Position numbers and translations under genes: made by a program. The notes under the pieces are model-generated. The model was given only the letters and a program-made list of their open reading frames with translations. It had not been told where the DNA came from and did no database searches. A stretch of DNA of 30,072 nucleotides from JBIQLO01 sp044464175 (lineage in GTDB: Bacteria; Planctomycetota; Phycisphaerae; Tepidisphaerales; Tepidisphaeraceae), in the NCBI GenBank assembly GCA_044464175.1, contig JBIQLO010000021.1, forward strand, positions 1 through 30,072, written 5' to 3'. Below, piece by piece: positions 6,895-15,135 of the stretch; position 1 is the first letter of the stretch; every line of letters starts with the position of its first letter.

Positions 6895-7870
6895 ATTTCT
6901 TGCTCGCCATCTGGTCGTGAATCCAACGATACGTCTTTTCCATCCCGTCGCGGAGTTTGACGCTGGGCTCCCATCCCAAAAGCCGCTGGATCAGTGTGTT
7001 GTCGCTGTTGCGCCCGTTGACGCCCTTGGGCGCGTTGAGATTGTAGGCACGCTTGAGCTTGATGCCGGCAATCTCCTCCACGATATCCACCAGCTGGTTG
7101 ATGCTCACCAGTTCGCTGGAGCCCAGATTGATCGGCTCGAGGATGTCGCTGGCCAGAATGTCCTGCGTTCCCTTGAGGCAGTCGCTGATGTACATGAAGG
7201 AGCGCGTCTGGTGCCCATCGCCCCAGATTTCGATCTCATGCTTGCCGGAGAACTTCGCCTCGATCACCTTGCGGCAGATGGCGGCCGGGGCCTTCTCCCG
7301 CCCGCCCTGATAGGTGCCGTGAGGCCCGTAGACGTTATGGTAGCGGGCCACGCGCGTGGTCAGCCCAAAATCCTCGCGGAAGTGGCGGCACATCCGCTCG
7401 CTGAAGAGCTTCTCCCACCCATACCCATCCTCCGGCAGGGCGGGATAGGCATCCTCCTCCTTCAAGGCCGTCACGTTCGGGTCGCGCTGCTTGTCGCCGT
7501 TGTAGACGCAGGCGGAGGAGGCGTAGAAAAACCGCTCCACCTTGTTCTCCTGCGCCGCCTGCAGCAGGTGAGTGTTGATCAGGACGCTGAGCATGCACAG
7601 GGCCTTGTTGTTCTCGATGAACCCCATGCCCCCCATGTTGGCCGCCAGGTTGTAGACGGTGGTGGCCCCTTTCAGCGCCTGTTCACAGGCGGGCTTGAGA
7701 TTGAGGTCCAGCTGGAGGTTTTCGGCCTCGGGAAATCGCTGATACCACTGGTCGAACGGCTTGACGTCCACCGAGCGCACACGGGTGAATCCCTGTTTGA
7801 GCAGGTCCCCGACAAGGTGGCCGCCGATAAAACCGCCGCCGCCACAAACAACGATCGTCTGGTCTTTCAT
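6893..7870 (-). CDS. GDP-mannose 3,5-epimerase-like extended SDR
   Basis: This is a 325-residue extended short-chain dehydrogenase/reductase. It has the NAD-binding loop GGGGFIG (10-16), the YxxxK pair Y150/K154, and AANMGGMGFI at 76-85. FFYASSACVY supplies a cysteine (C121) and GGREKAPAA a lysine (K193) at the places where plant GDP-mannose 3,5-epimerase has its catalytic acid/base Cys145 and Lys217. YHNVYGPHGTYQGGREKAPAA and IWGDGHQTRSFMYI also follow the plant enzyme closely. It would make GDP-L-galactose or GDP-gulose from GDP-mannose, or a related sugar nucleotide. The next gene downstream is a GT4 glycosyltransferase, so surface-glycan assembly is likely. The upstream GGAG is about 14 nt from the ATG, rather far. 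Confidence 0.85.
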   Translation of the reverse strand: MKDQTIVVCGGGGFIGGHLVGDLLKQGFTRVRSVDVKPFDQWYQRFPEAENLQLDLNLKPACEQALKGATTVYNLAANMGGMGFIENNKALCMLSVLINTHLLQAAQENKVERFFYASSACVYNGDKQRDPNVTALKEEDAYPALPEDGYGWEKLFSERMCRHFREDFGLTTRVARYHNVYGPHGTYQGGREKAPAAICRKVIEAKFSGKHEIEIWGDGHQTRSFMYISDCLKGTQDILASDILEPINLGSSELVSINQLVDIVEEIAGIKLKRAYNLNAPKGVNGRNSDNTLIQRLLGWEPSVKLRDGMEKTYRWIHDQMASKK

Positions 7871-8044
7871 GGTAATGATTGAGTCTCCGAGGCTCTTAAA
7901 TCGTCAGGTCCGCTCAGACCGGCCGCCACTCCCAACCCATGGGAGGACGCATTCGGCCACGGCGGACCCTGAGGAATGTACTCCTGACAATTAACGCCCC
8001 GAAGTATAGATTAGAGGCCTAGGCCGTCAAGGAAAAGGCAAACC

Positions 8045-11000
8045 ATGGCTGAGCAGACTCCCCCCCCGACCCAACCTCCGGAAGAGCCCACCCCCCCCCC
8101 GCCGCCGCCCCGCAAGCGGCGGCACTGGGGCCGGCGCATCGCCATCGCCGTGGCGGTCGTGGTGGTGCTAATTGTCATTCTGGTGCTGCTGGCGCCGACA
8201 ATCCTGAGCACCGGCCCGGTGCGGCGCTTCGTTGTGGGGCAGGTCAACCAGCATCTCAATGGCCACATCCAGATCTCCGACTGGTCGCTGGGATGGGGCG
8301 GGCCGCTGAGCATCAGCGGATTGCACATCTATGACGCCCAAAACCAGGAAATCCTCGCCCTGAACCATGCCTCCACGCAGATGGGGCTCTGGTCGGCGTT
8401 GCGCGGCAATTACGATCTGGGGCAGACGACCGTGGACGATCTGAACCTGGTGCGTCTGGAGATCGATCGGGACGGCACAACCAATTACCAGAAACTGGCG
8501 CAATCCTCGCCTCAAACGCCGCAGCAGCCCCCGGCGAAGCAGAAGCAGACGACCGCCCTGCCGCAGGTGCGCGGGACGATCACCGTCAACAACCTGCACG
8601 GGACGATTCTGGCCGCCGGCGCGCCCGAACCGCTGCACCTGGACCCCAGCCACGCCAAAATCGAAATTCCCGACATCGACCAGCCGATCAAAAACAGTGT
8701 TCGGGTGGCATACCACGTTGGAAACCTGCCGCCCGGCACCATCGAGCTCAACGGCACCATCGACGCCGTGGCCAACCGGCAGGTGGATTTGAAACAACTC
8801 TCGGCCGATGAACAATTGAGCGTCGCCGATGCCCGCCTGGATGCCCTTTCGCCCCTGTTTCGCCTCATGGGGATCGACCTTTCAACCGTGGGCGTGGCCA
8901 ACGGGCAACTGAAGCTGGCGGCGACCGGAATCGATCAGCTCTCGGCCACCGGGGCGATCAAGATAAGCGACCTGAAGGCCACCGGCGGACTGCTTCAGGG
9001 AGACACCTATACGACCAAGGCCCTGAACATCCCCGTTGACCTGTCCATCGCCTCGGCCGGTTCCAGCGCCGCGACGGTTCAGATCAAATCGCTGGGCATC
9101 GAGTTTGACCAGGGCAAGCTCGCCGCCAGCGGCAAGGCGCCGCTGGACGCCCTGCTCTCGGCCGGTCAGGTGATCGCCGCGGCGATCCAGCAGGCGGCCG
9201 GGCAGAAGACCACCACCACGATTCCCTGGCACGGCGGCAACGGCCAACTGTCGCTCACCGCGCAGATTCCGGATGTCTCGGCCATCGCCAACCAGTTGCC
9301 CCACCTGCTGCATCTGCAGGAGGGGACGCGCCTCACGGGCGGGCAGTTGAACCATCAGACCACGCTCACACTTCTGGCCGACAAGGCGACGCTCAATACC
9401 GAAACGCACCTGACGCATGTCACCGGGCAGCATGAGGGGAAGGCGGTGACACTGGAGCCGGTGCATTTGACGGCCGGTGCGACTGCGTTGCCTTCGCCGG
9501 CGCTGCGCGACCTGAAGCTGGCGCTCACCAGCGGCTTTGGCTCGCTCAACGGCGGTGGCGCCTCGGTGGCCGATCTGAACCTGACCGGCCAGTTCAACCT
9601 GAAAGACTTGCAATCGCAGCTTGAGCAGTTCGTCAACCTGACCACCCTGCTCAAGGCGTCCAGCCCGGTCCAGTTGGCCGGGACGGGAACCTTCCAACTG
9701 GCCAGCCAGGGGGACCCGGGCCGGGCCGATGCGCCGCTGCAGGTCAGCACGCAACTGACTCTCAGTGACCTGAAGATCACCGGCCTGACGTCGGCCGGGC
9801 CGATCGAGCAATCGCGCCTGGCGGTGGCGGCGGGGGCGGCGATCGACCGAAGCAGCGCCGGCGTGCAGGGGCTGCGCGGCGTCAATCTCACCATGGAATC
9901 CGGTCCGGCGAATAAGCCGGTGATTGACCTGACGGTCGTCGCGGATCAGGTGACGCTCCAGCCGGCCCTGTCCGCCCCTTTGATCAAGCTCGCCAAGTGC
10001 GAGATTCCCAGCCTGCCCGAAGCGCAGAAGCAGCTGGCCGCCTTCATCCCGCCGGACTTCGCCATCACCGCCGGCAGCCTCAGCGCCGGCGGCGCGGCGT
10101 CGTACGAGGGAGGGCGGTTCCGCCTGACCCAGCCGCTGGCGGTGCATATGGTCCACCTGACGCTCGATCAGGTCACGCAGGGGCAGCAGCGGCGGCTCCT
10201 GGCGGATCAGCCGGTGACCCTGTCGGTGCTGGCCGACCAGCCCCAATCCGACTCGATCCACCTGGCGGATGTGTCGGCCCAGTTGGGCGAGGCCCTGACC
10301 GCCAAGATCACGGGCACCATCGCCCAGCTCTCCACTCAGCGCCAGTTCAACGATGTCCAGCTTGCCTTGGACTATGATCTGGGCAAGCTCTGGCCCGTTG
10401 CGCGGCCGGTGGTGCTATCGCCGGAGCAGCAGCAGAAGTTCTCGCAGATGGCGATGGACGGGAAGTTCCATCGGGTCTTTCATCTCTCCGGCAGCTATCC
10501 GGCGGGGCAGCCGTTCAACAAGGCGATTCAGTCGCTGGTCGCGGATGGCGGCATCGCCCTGGAGAGCTTCACCCTGCCGGAGAAGGGGATTGCTTTTGGC
10601 AACGCCGACATTCCCTTCACGCTATCCAAGGGGATCGTGACCACAGGCGCGGCCGGGGGCGGGGCCTCGACCCAGCCGGTGGCCTCGGCGGTGCTCAATG
10701 CCGGAAAGGTGCGGCTGGATCACCTGAGCATTGACCTGACGGGTGAGCATCCGCGTCTGACCACGCCGGACCACTACCAGTTGCTCCAGGGCGTCACGCT
10801 CAACACCATCTTCGCCGAAACCGTCCTGTCGCAGTTCCTGAACAACCCGCTGTGGGCCAACGCCAAGCAGGCCGAGGGACGGCTGGATGTGAGCATCCTG
10901 CAGTGCCACAATCTGCCGCTGGACAGCTCACTGACCCAGCCGGGGAGCACGGGCGATTTGTCGCTGCAATACTCGGTCACCGGGCTGCAGATCGGCAACG

Positions 11001-11566
11001 ATCTGGTCACGGGCCTGGTTCAGTATCTGGCGCCCAACGCCTTTAACAACAACACGCTGCAGGGGGCGATCAAGGATGGCTCGATCAGCATTGCCAATGG
11101 CATCGTGACCCATAAGACGCCGGTCAGCATCGACAAGTACACGCTGAATCTGGACGGATCGGTGGCGATGGCCAGCGGGCGATTCACCACGCCGATGAAC
11201 CTGACGATTCCGACGGCGCTGTTCCGGCAGAAGGAACTGGCGCGGGTGCTGCCGGAGTTGACGGTGCCGCTGAGCGGCACGGCCACCCAGCCCAAGCTCG
11301 ATTTGGGCAAGGCGATTCAGGACAACCTGGGCAAGGGGCTGCTGAACCAGATTCTGACGCCGCAGAAGAAGGAGCCGGACAATCCGAAGACGATCCAGGA
11401 GAACTTGGGCAAGGAACTGCTCAACCAGATCCTGACGCCGCAGAAGAAAGAAACAGACAAGGAGCCGGCGGCGCCGAAGAAGCCGGGAAAAGTCGAGCCG
11501 CCCGCGTCACAGCCGGCCAATCCGCTGGAGGATTTGCTGAAGAACCTGGGAAAGAAGAAAAAGTAG
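8045..11566 (+). CDS. Large AsmA-like membrane-anchored protein
   Basis: The protein has 1173 residues: a short proline-rich cytoplasmic start (PPPTQPPEEPTPPPPPP), a basic patch, one transmembrane helix at about 32-53, then a very long periplasmic part dominated by short beta strands. The segment just after the helix (GPVRRFVVGQVNQHLNGHIQISDWSLGWGGPLSISGLHIYD) is the classic start of AsmA/TamB-like repeating beta-groove proteins. Such proteins are thought to carry lipids between the inner and outer membranes or to affect envelope assembly. The C-terminal third (GAIKDGSISIANGIV, LNLDGSVAMASGRFTTPMNLTIP) fits an AsmA C-terminal region. The end carries a tandem 26-residue repeat and a lysine-rich tail. 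The gene is divergent from the epimerase gene and convergent with the next unit. AAGGAAAAGG lies before the ATG. Confidence 0.75.
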   Translation: MAEQTPPPTQPPEEPTPPPPPPRKRRHWGRRIAIAVAVVVVLIVILVLLAPTILSTGPVRRFVVGQVNQHLNGHIQISDWSLGWGGPLSISGLHIYDAQNQEILALNHASTQMGLWSALRGNYDLGQTTVDDLNLVRLEIDRDGTTNYQKLAQSSPQTPQQPPAKQKQTTALPQVRGTITVNNLHGTILAAGAPEPLHLDPSHAKIEIPDIDQPIKNSVRVAYHVGNLPPGTIELNGTIDAVANRQVDLKQLSADEQLSVADARLDALSPLFRLMGIDLSTVGVANGQLKLAATGIDQLSATGAIKISDLKATGGLLQGDTYTTKALNIPVDLSIASAGSSAATVQIKSLGIEFDQGKLAASGKAPLDALLSAGQVIAAAIQQAAGQKTTTTIPWHGGNGQLSLTAQIPDVSAIANQLPHLLHLQEGTRLTGGQLNHQTTLTLLADKATLNTETHLTHVTGQHEGKAVTLEPVHLTAGATALPSPALRDLKLALTSGFGSLNGGGASVADLNLTGQFNLKDLQSQLEQFVNLTTLLKASSPVQLAGTGTFQLASQGDPGRADAPLQVSTQLTLSDLKITGLTSAGPIEQSRLAVAAGAAIDRSSAGVQGLRGVNLTMESGPANKPVIDLTVVADQVTLQPALSAPLIKLAKCEIPSLPEAQKQLAAFIPPDFAITAGSLSAGGAASYEGGRFRLTQPLAVHMVHLTLDQVTQGQQRRLLADQPVTLSVLADQPQSDSIHLADVSAQLGEALTAKITGTIAQLSTQRQFNDVQLALDYDLGKLWPVARPVVLSPEQQQKFSQMAMDGKFHRVFHLSGSYPAGQPFNKAIQSLVADGGIALESFTLPEKGIAFGNADIPFTLSKGIVTTGAAGGGASTQPVASAVLNAGKVRLDHLSIDLTGEHPRLTTPDHYQLLQGVTLNTIFAETVLSQFLNNPLWANAKQAEGRLDVSILQCHNLPLDSSLTQPGSTGDLSLQYSVTGLQIGNDLVTGLVQYLAPNAFNNNTLQGAIKDGSISIANGIVTHKTPVSIDKYTLNLDGSVAMASGRFTTPMNLTIPTALFRQKELARVLPELTVPLSGTATQPKLDLGKAIQDNLGKGLLNQILTPQKKEPDNPKTIQENLGKELLNQILTPQKKETDKEPAAPKKPGKVEPPASQPANPLEDLLKNLGKKKK
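11315..11464 (+). repeat. 78-bp tandem duplication inside AsmA-like gene
   Basis: Two in-frame copies start at 11315 and 11393. Each encodes IQ(D/E)NLGK(G/E)LLNQILTPQKKE plus a charged linker. The copies are nearly identical in protein and close in DNA, which indicates a recent internal duplication near the C-terminus. Confidence 0.85.
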
Positions 11567-11577
11567 GTTGGACGGGG

Positions 11578-11895
11578 TTAGAACCGCTCCCGGCGCATGC
11601 GCCAGGTGAGGCGCAGGTCGATCATGGCCAGGATCAGGATCAGCCCGACCAGGATCAGCACCGCCAGCAGGACGAGGTTGAAGGCGAGCGTTTCGGGGGA
11701 CATCCAGAAGAGCAGGGCAAAGCAGATCGCCAGCAGGAGCATGGTCGCCCCGCCCCATCGGCGCAGGCGGATGCGCCGGGCGTTGTAGTACGCCTCCTCC
11801 ACGCCGCGAAGCTGGTGGGCAGCGCGGGAATAGACCAGGTAGTACAAACCCGCCGCCGCGGTCAGGAGGGCGATGATGGCCGAAACAATCTGCAT
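11578..11895 (-). CDS. Small three-helix membrane protein
   Basis: A 105-residue protein with three predicted transmembrane helices: about 2-21 (IVSAIIALLTAAAGLYYLVYS), 48-64 (ATMLLLAICFALLFWM) and 71-92 (AFNLVLLAVLILVGLILILAMI), ending in a basic tail (RLTWRMRRERF). No family recognised. I use the ATG at 11895; a TTG two codons upstream (11901) is also possible, and neither has a clear ribosome binding site. It follows the BshC-like gene by about 17 bp, so it is probably the last gene of the GT2 unit, and it is convergent with the AsmA-like gene. Confidence 0.65.
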   Translation of the reverse strand: MQIVSAIIALLTAAAGLYYLVYSRAAHQLRGVEEAYYNARRIRLRRWGGATMLLLAICFALLFWMSPETLAFNLVLLAVLILVGLILILAMIDLRLTWRMRRERF

Positions 11896-11912
11896 ATCCA
11901 AAGGGGCCGGGT

Positions 11913-13424
11913 TTACGCGCCGGCCATCCGCGTCTGATACCGCTGGATCATCCCTTCCAGCCGGTCACGGGGCTGGAGGGCGTAAAACAGCTCCCGGTTG
12001 AAAAGGACTTCCTCCTGCCGCAGCCGCTGGCGGGCCTCTTCCAGTTCCTGCTCCCACTGCCGCAGGGCCGGGGAGTCCATGGCGGCGGCGTCGAGCCGGT
12101 CATGCATCTGCTGAAAGACCTTCATCCGTTCGAGCGACCGGCGCGGCAGGGCCCGGATGCGGTCGAGAAAGGGCCGCTTCTGCTCCCCCAGCAGTCCATG
12201 GCGCAGGCGATGCCCGTTGCGCACGACGCAGGGGAGACAGACCCGCCCCTGGCCGACGGCGGCCGGATGGTGGAGCGTGGCGGTGGTCACGCAGAAGCGA
12301 GGCGGCTCGAAGGCGAAATGGGCGGCGATCAGGCGGTCGAGCACCTGGTCATAGCGTCCGCCGCCGATGCCGTGGGCAAACTGGTCGGCGGCCAGGAGGC
12401 GCAGGAAGAGGGTCAGCGTCAGCGCGCGGGGGGCGAGGCGCACCTGGTGCTGAACGAGCCATTGCCCCAGCTTTTCGGCGGCGCTCCACCCCTCGGCCGA
12501 CTCGCTGAAAGCGAAGGCCTCGCCGGATTCGAGGGTCAGCCGCCACTGCCCGGCCGTGCCATGCACCATGGCCCGCTGCCTGGTTCCGGCGACCAGATCA
12601 TCCAGCCAGAAGGGGGCTTCGCAGGCATTGCCCGAGATCTTCAGGTCGGGCATGGGGCGGGTTTCCCCCTTGATGCCGTGCTCCCGGCGGTAGTCGCGCA
12701 GGGCGGTGTTGTACTGGGCGGCGAAGCGCTTGGCCCGGGCCAGCAGGTGATGGGTCAGCAGCAGATAACTTTCGCTCTGCCAGAGGGGGGAGGTGAGCAT
12801 CCCATGCTGGCGCAAGCCCAAGGACCAGTCCAGTTCGTGGGAGGCGTTGGTCAGGGCGGCGGAGAGGTTGTCGGTTTCCAGGGTCAGCCGGCGCATGGAG
12901 TCGAGGAAGGGCCCGAGCATCGGCTCATAGTTCCAGTCGGTCTGCTCCATGCCGCGACGGATGTTTTGCAGGTGCAGAGGGGTGGGGGTCTGCAACTGCC
13001 CGCACCAGGCGGCGGTGGCGAGGCGCTCATCGTCGGTCAGGGGCCAGCTTGCGCCGGGCCACTGGAGGGTCAGGTGCTTGGGTTCATCGCTGTCCACGGC
13101 GAAGTGGTAGGCGGCCCCATCGCACTGGGCGGCGGCGGCGTCGATCAGCACATCCTTGGCCCAGACGCCGGGATGGCGCAACTCGGTCTGGTGGCCGGTG
13201 GCGATGAGCAACTGATCCGGGTCGGTGTGGCCGATCCACTGGCGCAGGCGTCGGCGCACCAGGGGGAGGGGGATGCCCTGGAGGCGCACCTCCTCGGCGG
13301 TGGAGAGGCGGCGGTGGTTGTCGCGGGTGTCGGCCAGCAGTTGCCGGGGTTCGGGCCAGATGAGCATCTGGCCATCCTCGGCCGGGGCTTTCCAGTCGGC
13401 ATATTGGGCGGTGGCGGCGTCCAT
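11913..13424 (-). CDS. Uncharacterised 503-residue protein, faintly BshC-like
   Basis: I do not recognise a named family with certainty. The stretches LIATGHQTELRHPGVWAKDVLIDAAAA (about 73-99), YHFAVDSDEPKHL (about 106-118) and FAHGIGGGRYDQVLDRLIAAHFAFEPPRF (about 352-380) recall, in order, the TGQQ...GP, D/E-rich and GG.GE.AY segments of BshC, the cysteine-adding ligase of bacillithiol synthesis. A coiled-coil-like helix (LRQWEQELEEARQRLRQEEVLF) lies near the C-terminus, as in BshC. The similarity is weak, and no bshA or bshB gene is in the window. The ATG follows the GT2 stop codon by 9 bp, so the two genes are probably translated from one mRNA. The coding frame is secure; the ligase role is only a hypothesis. 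Confidence 0.65.
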   Translation of the reverse strand: MDAATAQYADWKAPAEDGQMLIWPEPRQLLADTRDNHRRLSTAEEVRLQGIPLPLVRRRLRQWIGHTDPDQLLIATGHQTELRHPGVWAKDVLIDAAAAQCDGAAYHFAVDSDEPKHLTLQWPGASWPLTDDERLATAAWCGQLQTPTPLHLQNIRRGMEQTDWNYEPMLGPFLDSMRRLTLETDNLSAALTNASHELDWSLGLRQHGMLTSPLWQSESYLLLTHHLLARAKRFAAQYNTALRDYRREHGIKGETRPMPDLKISGNACEAPFWLDDLVAGTRQRAMVHGTAGQWRLTLESGEAFAFSESAEGWSAAEKLGQWLVQHQVRLAPRALTLTLFLRLLAADQFAHGIGGGRYDQVLDRLIAAHFAFEPPRFCVTTATLHHPAAVGQGRVCLPCVVRNGHRLRHGLLGEQKRPFLDRIRALPRRSLERMKVFQQMHDRLDAAAMDSPALRQWEQELEEARQRLRQEEVLFNRELFYALQPRDRLEGMIQRYQTRMAGA

Positions 13425-13433
13425 GGCGGGGGT

Positions 13434-14186
13434 TTATCTCTCTCCACAACAACAGGTTTGGGGCTCGGCGGGGGCGACGGGCGCCCCGGGCAGGTCGCGT
13501 CCGACTTCGCGTCGGAGGACCTGGAGGTAGTGCTTGAGGCGGTTGGCCGGGTCGTTGAGGGCGCCGCCGAACTGGCGGTCGGGGTCCTTGTAAATCAGGC
13601 GGACGGGGATTTCGCGGATGCGCAGGCCGGCGGCGGCGGCGCGGGGCCAGAGCTGCATGGGGAAGGCATAGCCGGACTCGGTGAGGTTGAGCCGGCGCAT
13701 GGCGCTGACGCGGTGGGCCTTGTAGCCGCAGAAGGCGTCGGTGAGCTTCCAGTCGAACAGGTCGTTGAGGATGGCGGTGAGGGTGGCGTTGATGGCGCGG
13801 CGGTCGCCGGGGGGCAGGTCATCGTCGGTGCGGGTCTTGAGGTAGCGCGAGCCGCTGATGATGTCCCACTGGTCCTTGCGGATGGCGCGGATGAAATCGG
13901 GGATGCGCTCCGGCTCGTGCTGCTCGTCGCAGTCCATGGTGATGACCCAGTCGTAGCCGTGTTCATCGGCGTAGGCGAAGGCGTCGATCAGGCTTTGGCC
14001 GTACCCCTGGTTGACCTCGTGGCGGATGAGTTGGATGTCGGGCCGGGCGGCCAGCCTGGCAGGGGTGCCATCGGTGCTGCCATCGTCGATGACCAGCACC
14101 TCCTGGTGATAGCGGGCGACGCGATCCAGGACGGCATCGACGTAACGTTCCTCGTTATAGACAGGTATGGCAATGAGCAACCGCAC
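13434..14186 (-). CDS. GT2-family glycosyltransferase (DPM1-like)
   Basis: The 250-residue protein starts with GTG at 14186, chosen because AAGGAG lies 5 nt upstream. It has the GT-A core of family 2: IAIPVYNEE (5-13), IDDGSTDGT (33-41), the metal-binding DCD at 85-87 in MDCDEQHEPE, and FCGYKAHR (152-159). This is the pattern of polyprenyl-phosphate mannosyl/glucosyltransferases (DPM1-like) without C-terminal membrane helices. It would transfer a sugar from a nucleotide donor to a lipid carrier or glycan. The last residues include a CCC cluster. It is the first gene of a tight leftward unit with the BshC-like and small membrane genes. Confidence 0.85.
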   Translation of the reverse strand: MRLLIAIPVYNEERYVDAVLDRVARYHQEVLVIDDGSTDGTPARLAARPDIQLIRHEVNQGYGQSLIDAFAYADEHGYDWVITMDCDEQHEPERIPDFIRAIRKDQWDIISGSRYLKTRTDDDLPPGDRRAINATLTAILNDLFDWKLTDAFCGYKAHRVSAMRRLNLTESGYAFPMQLWPRAAAAGLRIREIPVRLIYKDPDRQFGGALNDPANRLKHYLQVLRREVGRDLPGAPVAPAEPQTCCCGER

Positions 14187-14229
14187 AAAAACTCCTTCCG
14201 CCCCAACCTCTTGCGCCGGGGAACGGGTG

Positions 14230-14259
14230 ATCGTAGAACGGCTCCCCCGCCCCGGTCAA
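14230..14259 (-). promoter_or_regulatory. Candidate sigma70 promoter for the GT2 unit
   Basis: Read leftward, TTGACC (14259-14254), an 18-nt spacer and TACGAT (14235-14230) would start RNA near 14223, about 37 nt before the GTG start. The -35 box falls in the loop of a GC hairpin (14249-14270). Confidence 0.5.
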
Positions 14260-14270
14260 CCTGCCGGGGC
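14249..14270 (+). terminator. Hairpin with short T-run between GT2 gene and repeat copy B
   Basis: GCCCCGG (14249-14255) and CCGGGGC (14264-14270) form a 7-bp stem with an 8-nt loop, followed on the plus strand by CTTTTG. The T-run is short and no rightward gene precedes it, so a terminator role is uncertain. On the minus strand it could end or pause RNA coming from repeat copy B. Confidence 0.3.
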
Positions 14271-14291
14271 CTTTTGCCTGAAGCGGGGGGT

Positions 14292-14504
14292 TGGGTTCGT
14301 TGGGAAATACGGGCTGTTGGGTTCGCCGGCGAAATCGTTGATTCTGGAGCGCCAGGGGCGAATTGGGTTTGGTTCGTTTGGGTTCGTTGGCAAGGCGGGA
14401 GCGATGGAGCGAGGGAGCCGCATGGTGAAGCGATTGAGGAGAGGGAATGGAAAGGGTATTTGAGCATGGGGGAATATAGGCGCTTGTTAGGGTGAAGTCA
14501 AGAG
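14292..14504 (-). repeat. Dispersed ~210-nt repeat, copy B (inverted)
   Basis: This is the reverse-orientation partner of 5175-5382, 213 nt long. The promoter, the CCATGCTCAAATACCC block and the CCAACGAACCCAAACG block are conserved, with one 5-nt length difference. Its promoter reads leftward toward the GT2 gene, so this copy could also supply that unit with a long leader. The divergent lipoprotein gene at 14633 lies on its other side. Confidence 0.9.
14473..14501 (-). promoter_or_regulatory. Sigma70 promoter of repeat copy B
   Basis: Read leftward, TTGACT (14501-14496), a 17-nt spacer and TATATT (14478-14473). Both hexamers and the spacing are identical to copy A, while the spacer differs at three positions, which suggests the promoter itself is under selection or the copies are young. 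Confidence 0.7.
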
Positions 14505-14632
14505 GGGGGGAGGAATGAAGGGATGCAATTTAAGGGCGGCGTCGGGGTGCGGGTTTATGGGATGGGGCTGGAGAAAGGTCCCCGTGATGGGCTCTCCCCA
14601 ATTGACCGCGCTCTTGATAAAAAGGGTTAGAC

Positions 14633-15100
14633 ATGCCGAGCCAAACGAAATCGACGAAATCGCTCTTCGCCGTATTGCTTGGTTGCACGGTTGGGCTGGC
14701 CTTGTTGAGCGGATGCCAGAGGCAGGGCGCGCCGGAAAGCACGACCACGTCTGCCGATACGACAACAGGGACGGACCGCATCGTTGGGGAATTGAAAAAG
14801 ATGCGGGAAGGCATCCGGACAACGCCCGGCGCGGACTCCTCCGCCACAGCGCGCATTGAAAGGGCGCTTCTGCTTATCCAGAATGAAGGGCTTTCGGAGA
14901 TTCGGGAGCACCCTTCCCTTATTTCCGTGACCGTAAGGGATGACACAACGGTAACGGGGGCTGATCTGGTGATGATCCATGCGTTAATTCCATGTCAAAC
15001 AATTCAGCGCATTGAGATCACGGATCAGGAAAACGCATTGGTTGGAACATGCACCCACTTTGGTGGGGGTTGGGGGGCGCGAGATGAGAAGGTGCAATGA
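14633..15100 (+). CDS. Lipoprotein of unknown function
   Basis: A 155-residue protein with a lipoprotein signal peptide: a basic start, the hydrophobic LFAVLLGCTVGLALLSGC with lipobox LSGC (C28), then a Thr/Ser-rich linker (STTTSADTTTGT). The mature part has a helix (RIVGELKKMREGI) and alternating strands; no family recognised. AAGGG lies about 7 nt before the ATG. GC content is visibly lower than in the flanking genes, and the same holds for the next lipoprotein gene, which hints at acquisition or weak selection. The stop codon lies inside a short hairpin (15091-15108). Confidence 0.65.
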   Translation: MPSQTKSTKSLFAVLLGCTVGLALLSGCQRQGAPESTTTSADTTTGTDRIVGELKKMREGIRTTPGADSSATARIERALLLIQNEGLSEIREHPSLISVTVRDDTTVTGADLVMIHALIPCQTIQRIEITDQENALVGTCTHFGGGWGARDEKVQ

Positions 15101-15108
15101 AATGCACC
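15091..15108. repeat. GGTGCA/TGCACC hairpin
   Basis: GGTGCA (15091-15096) and TGCACC (15103-15108) with a 6-nt loop overlap the stop codon of the first lipoprotein gene. No T-run follows, so it is a repeat-like hairpin rather than a terminator. Confidence 0.5.
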
Positions 15109-15135
15109 CTACGCAACCGATAAGGGAGCGGCATA

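Noticed and set aside
12102..14495. Rightward 797-codon open frame
   Set aside because: Antisense to the GT2 and BshC-like genes and rich in Gly/Ala/Val; its end only reads into repeat copy B. No family motif.
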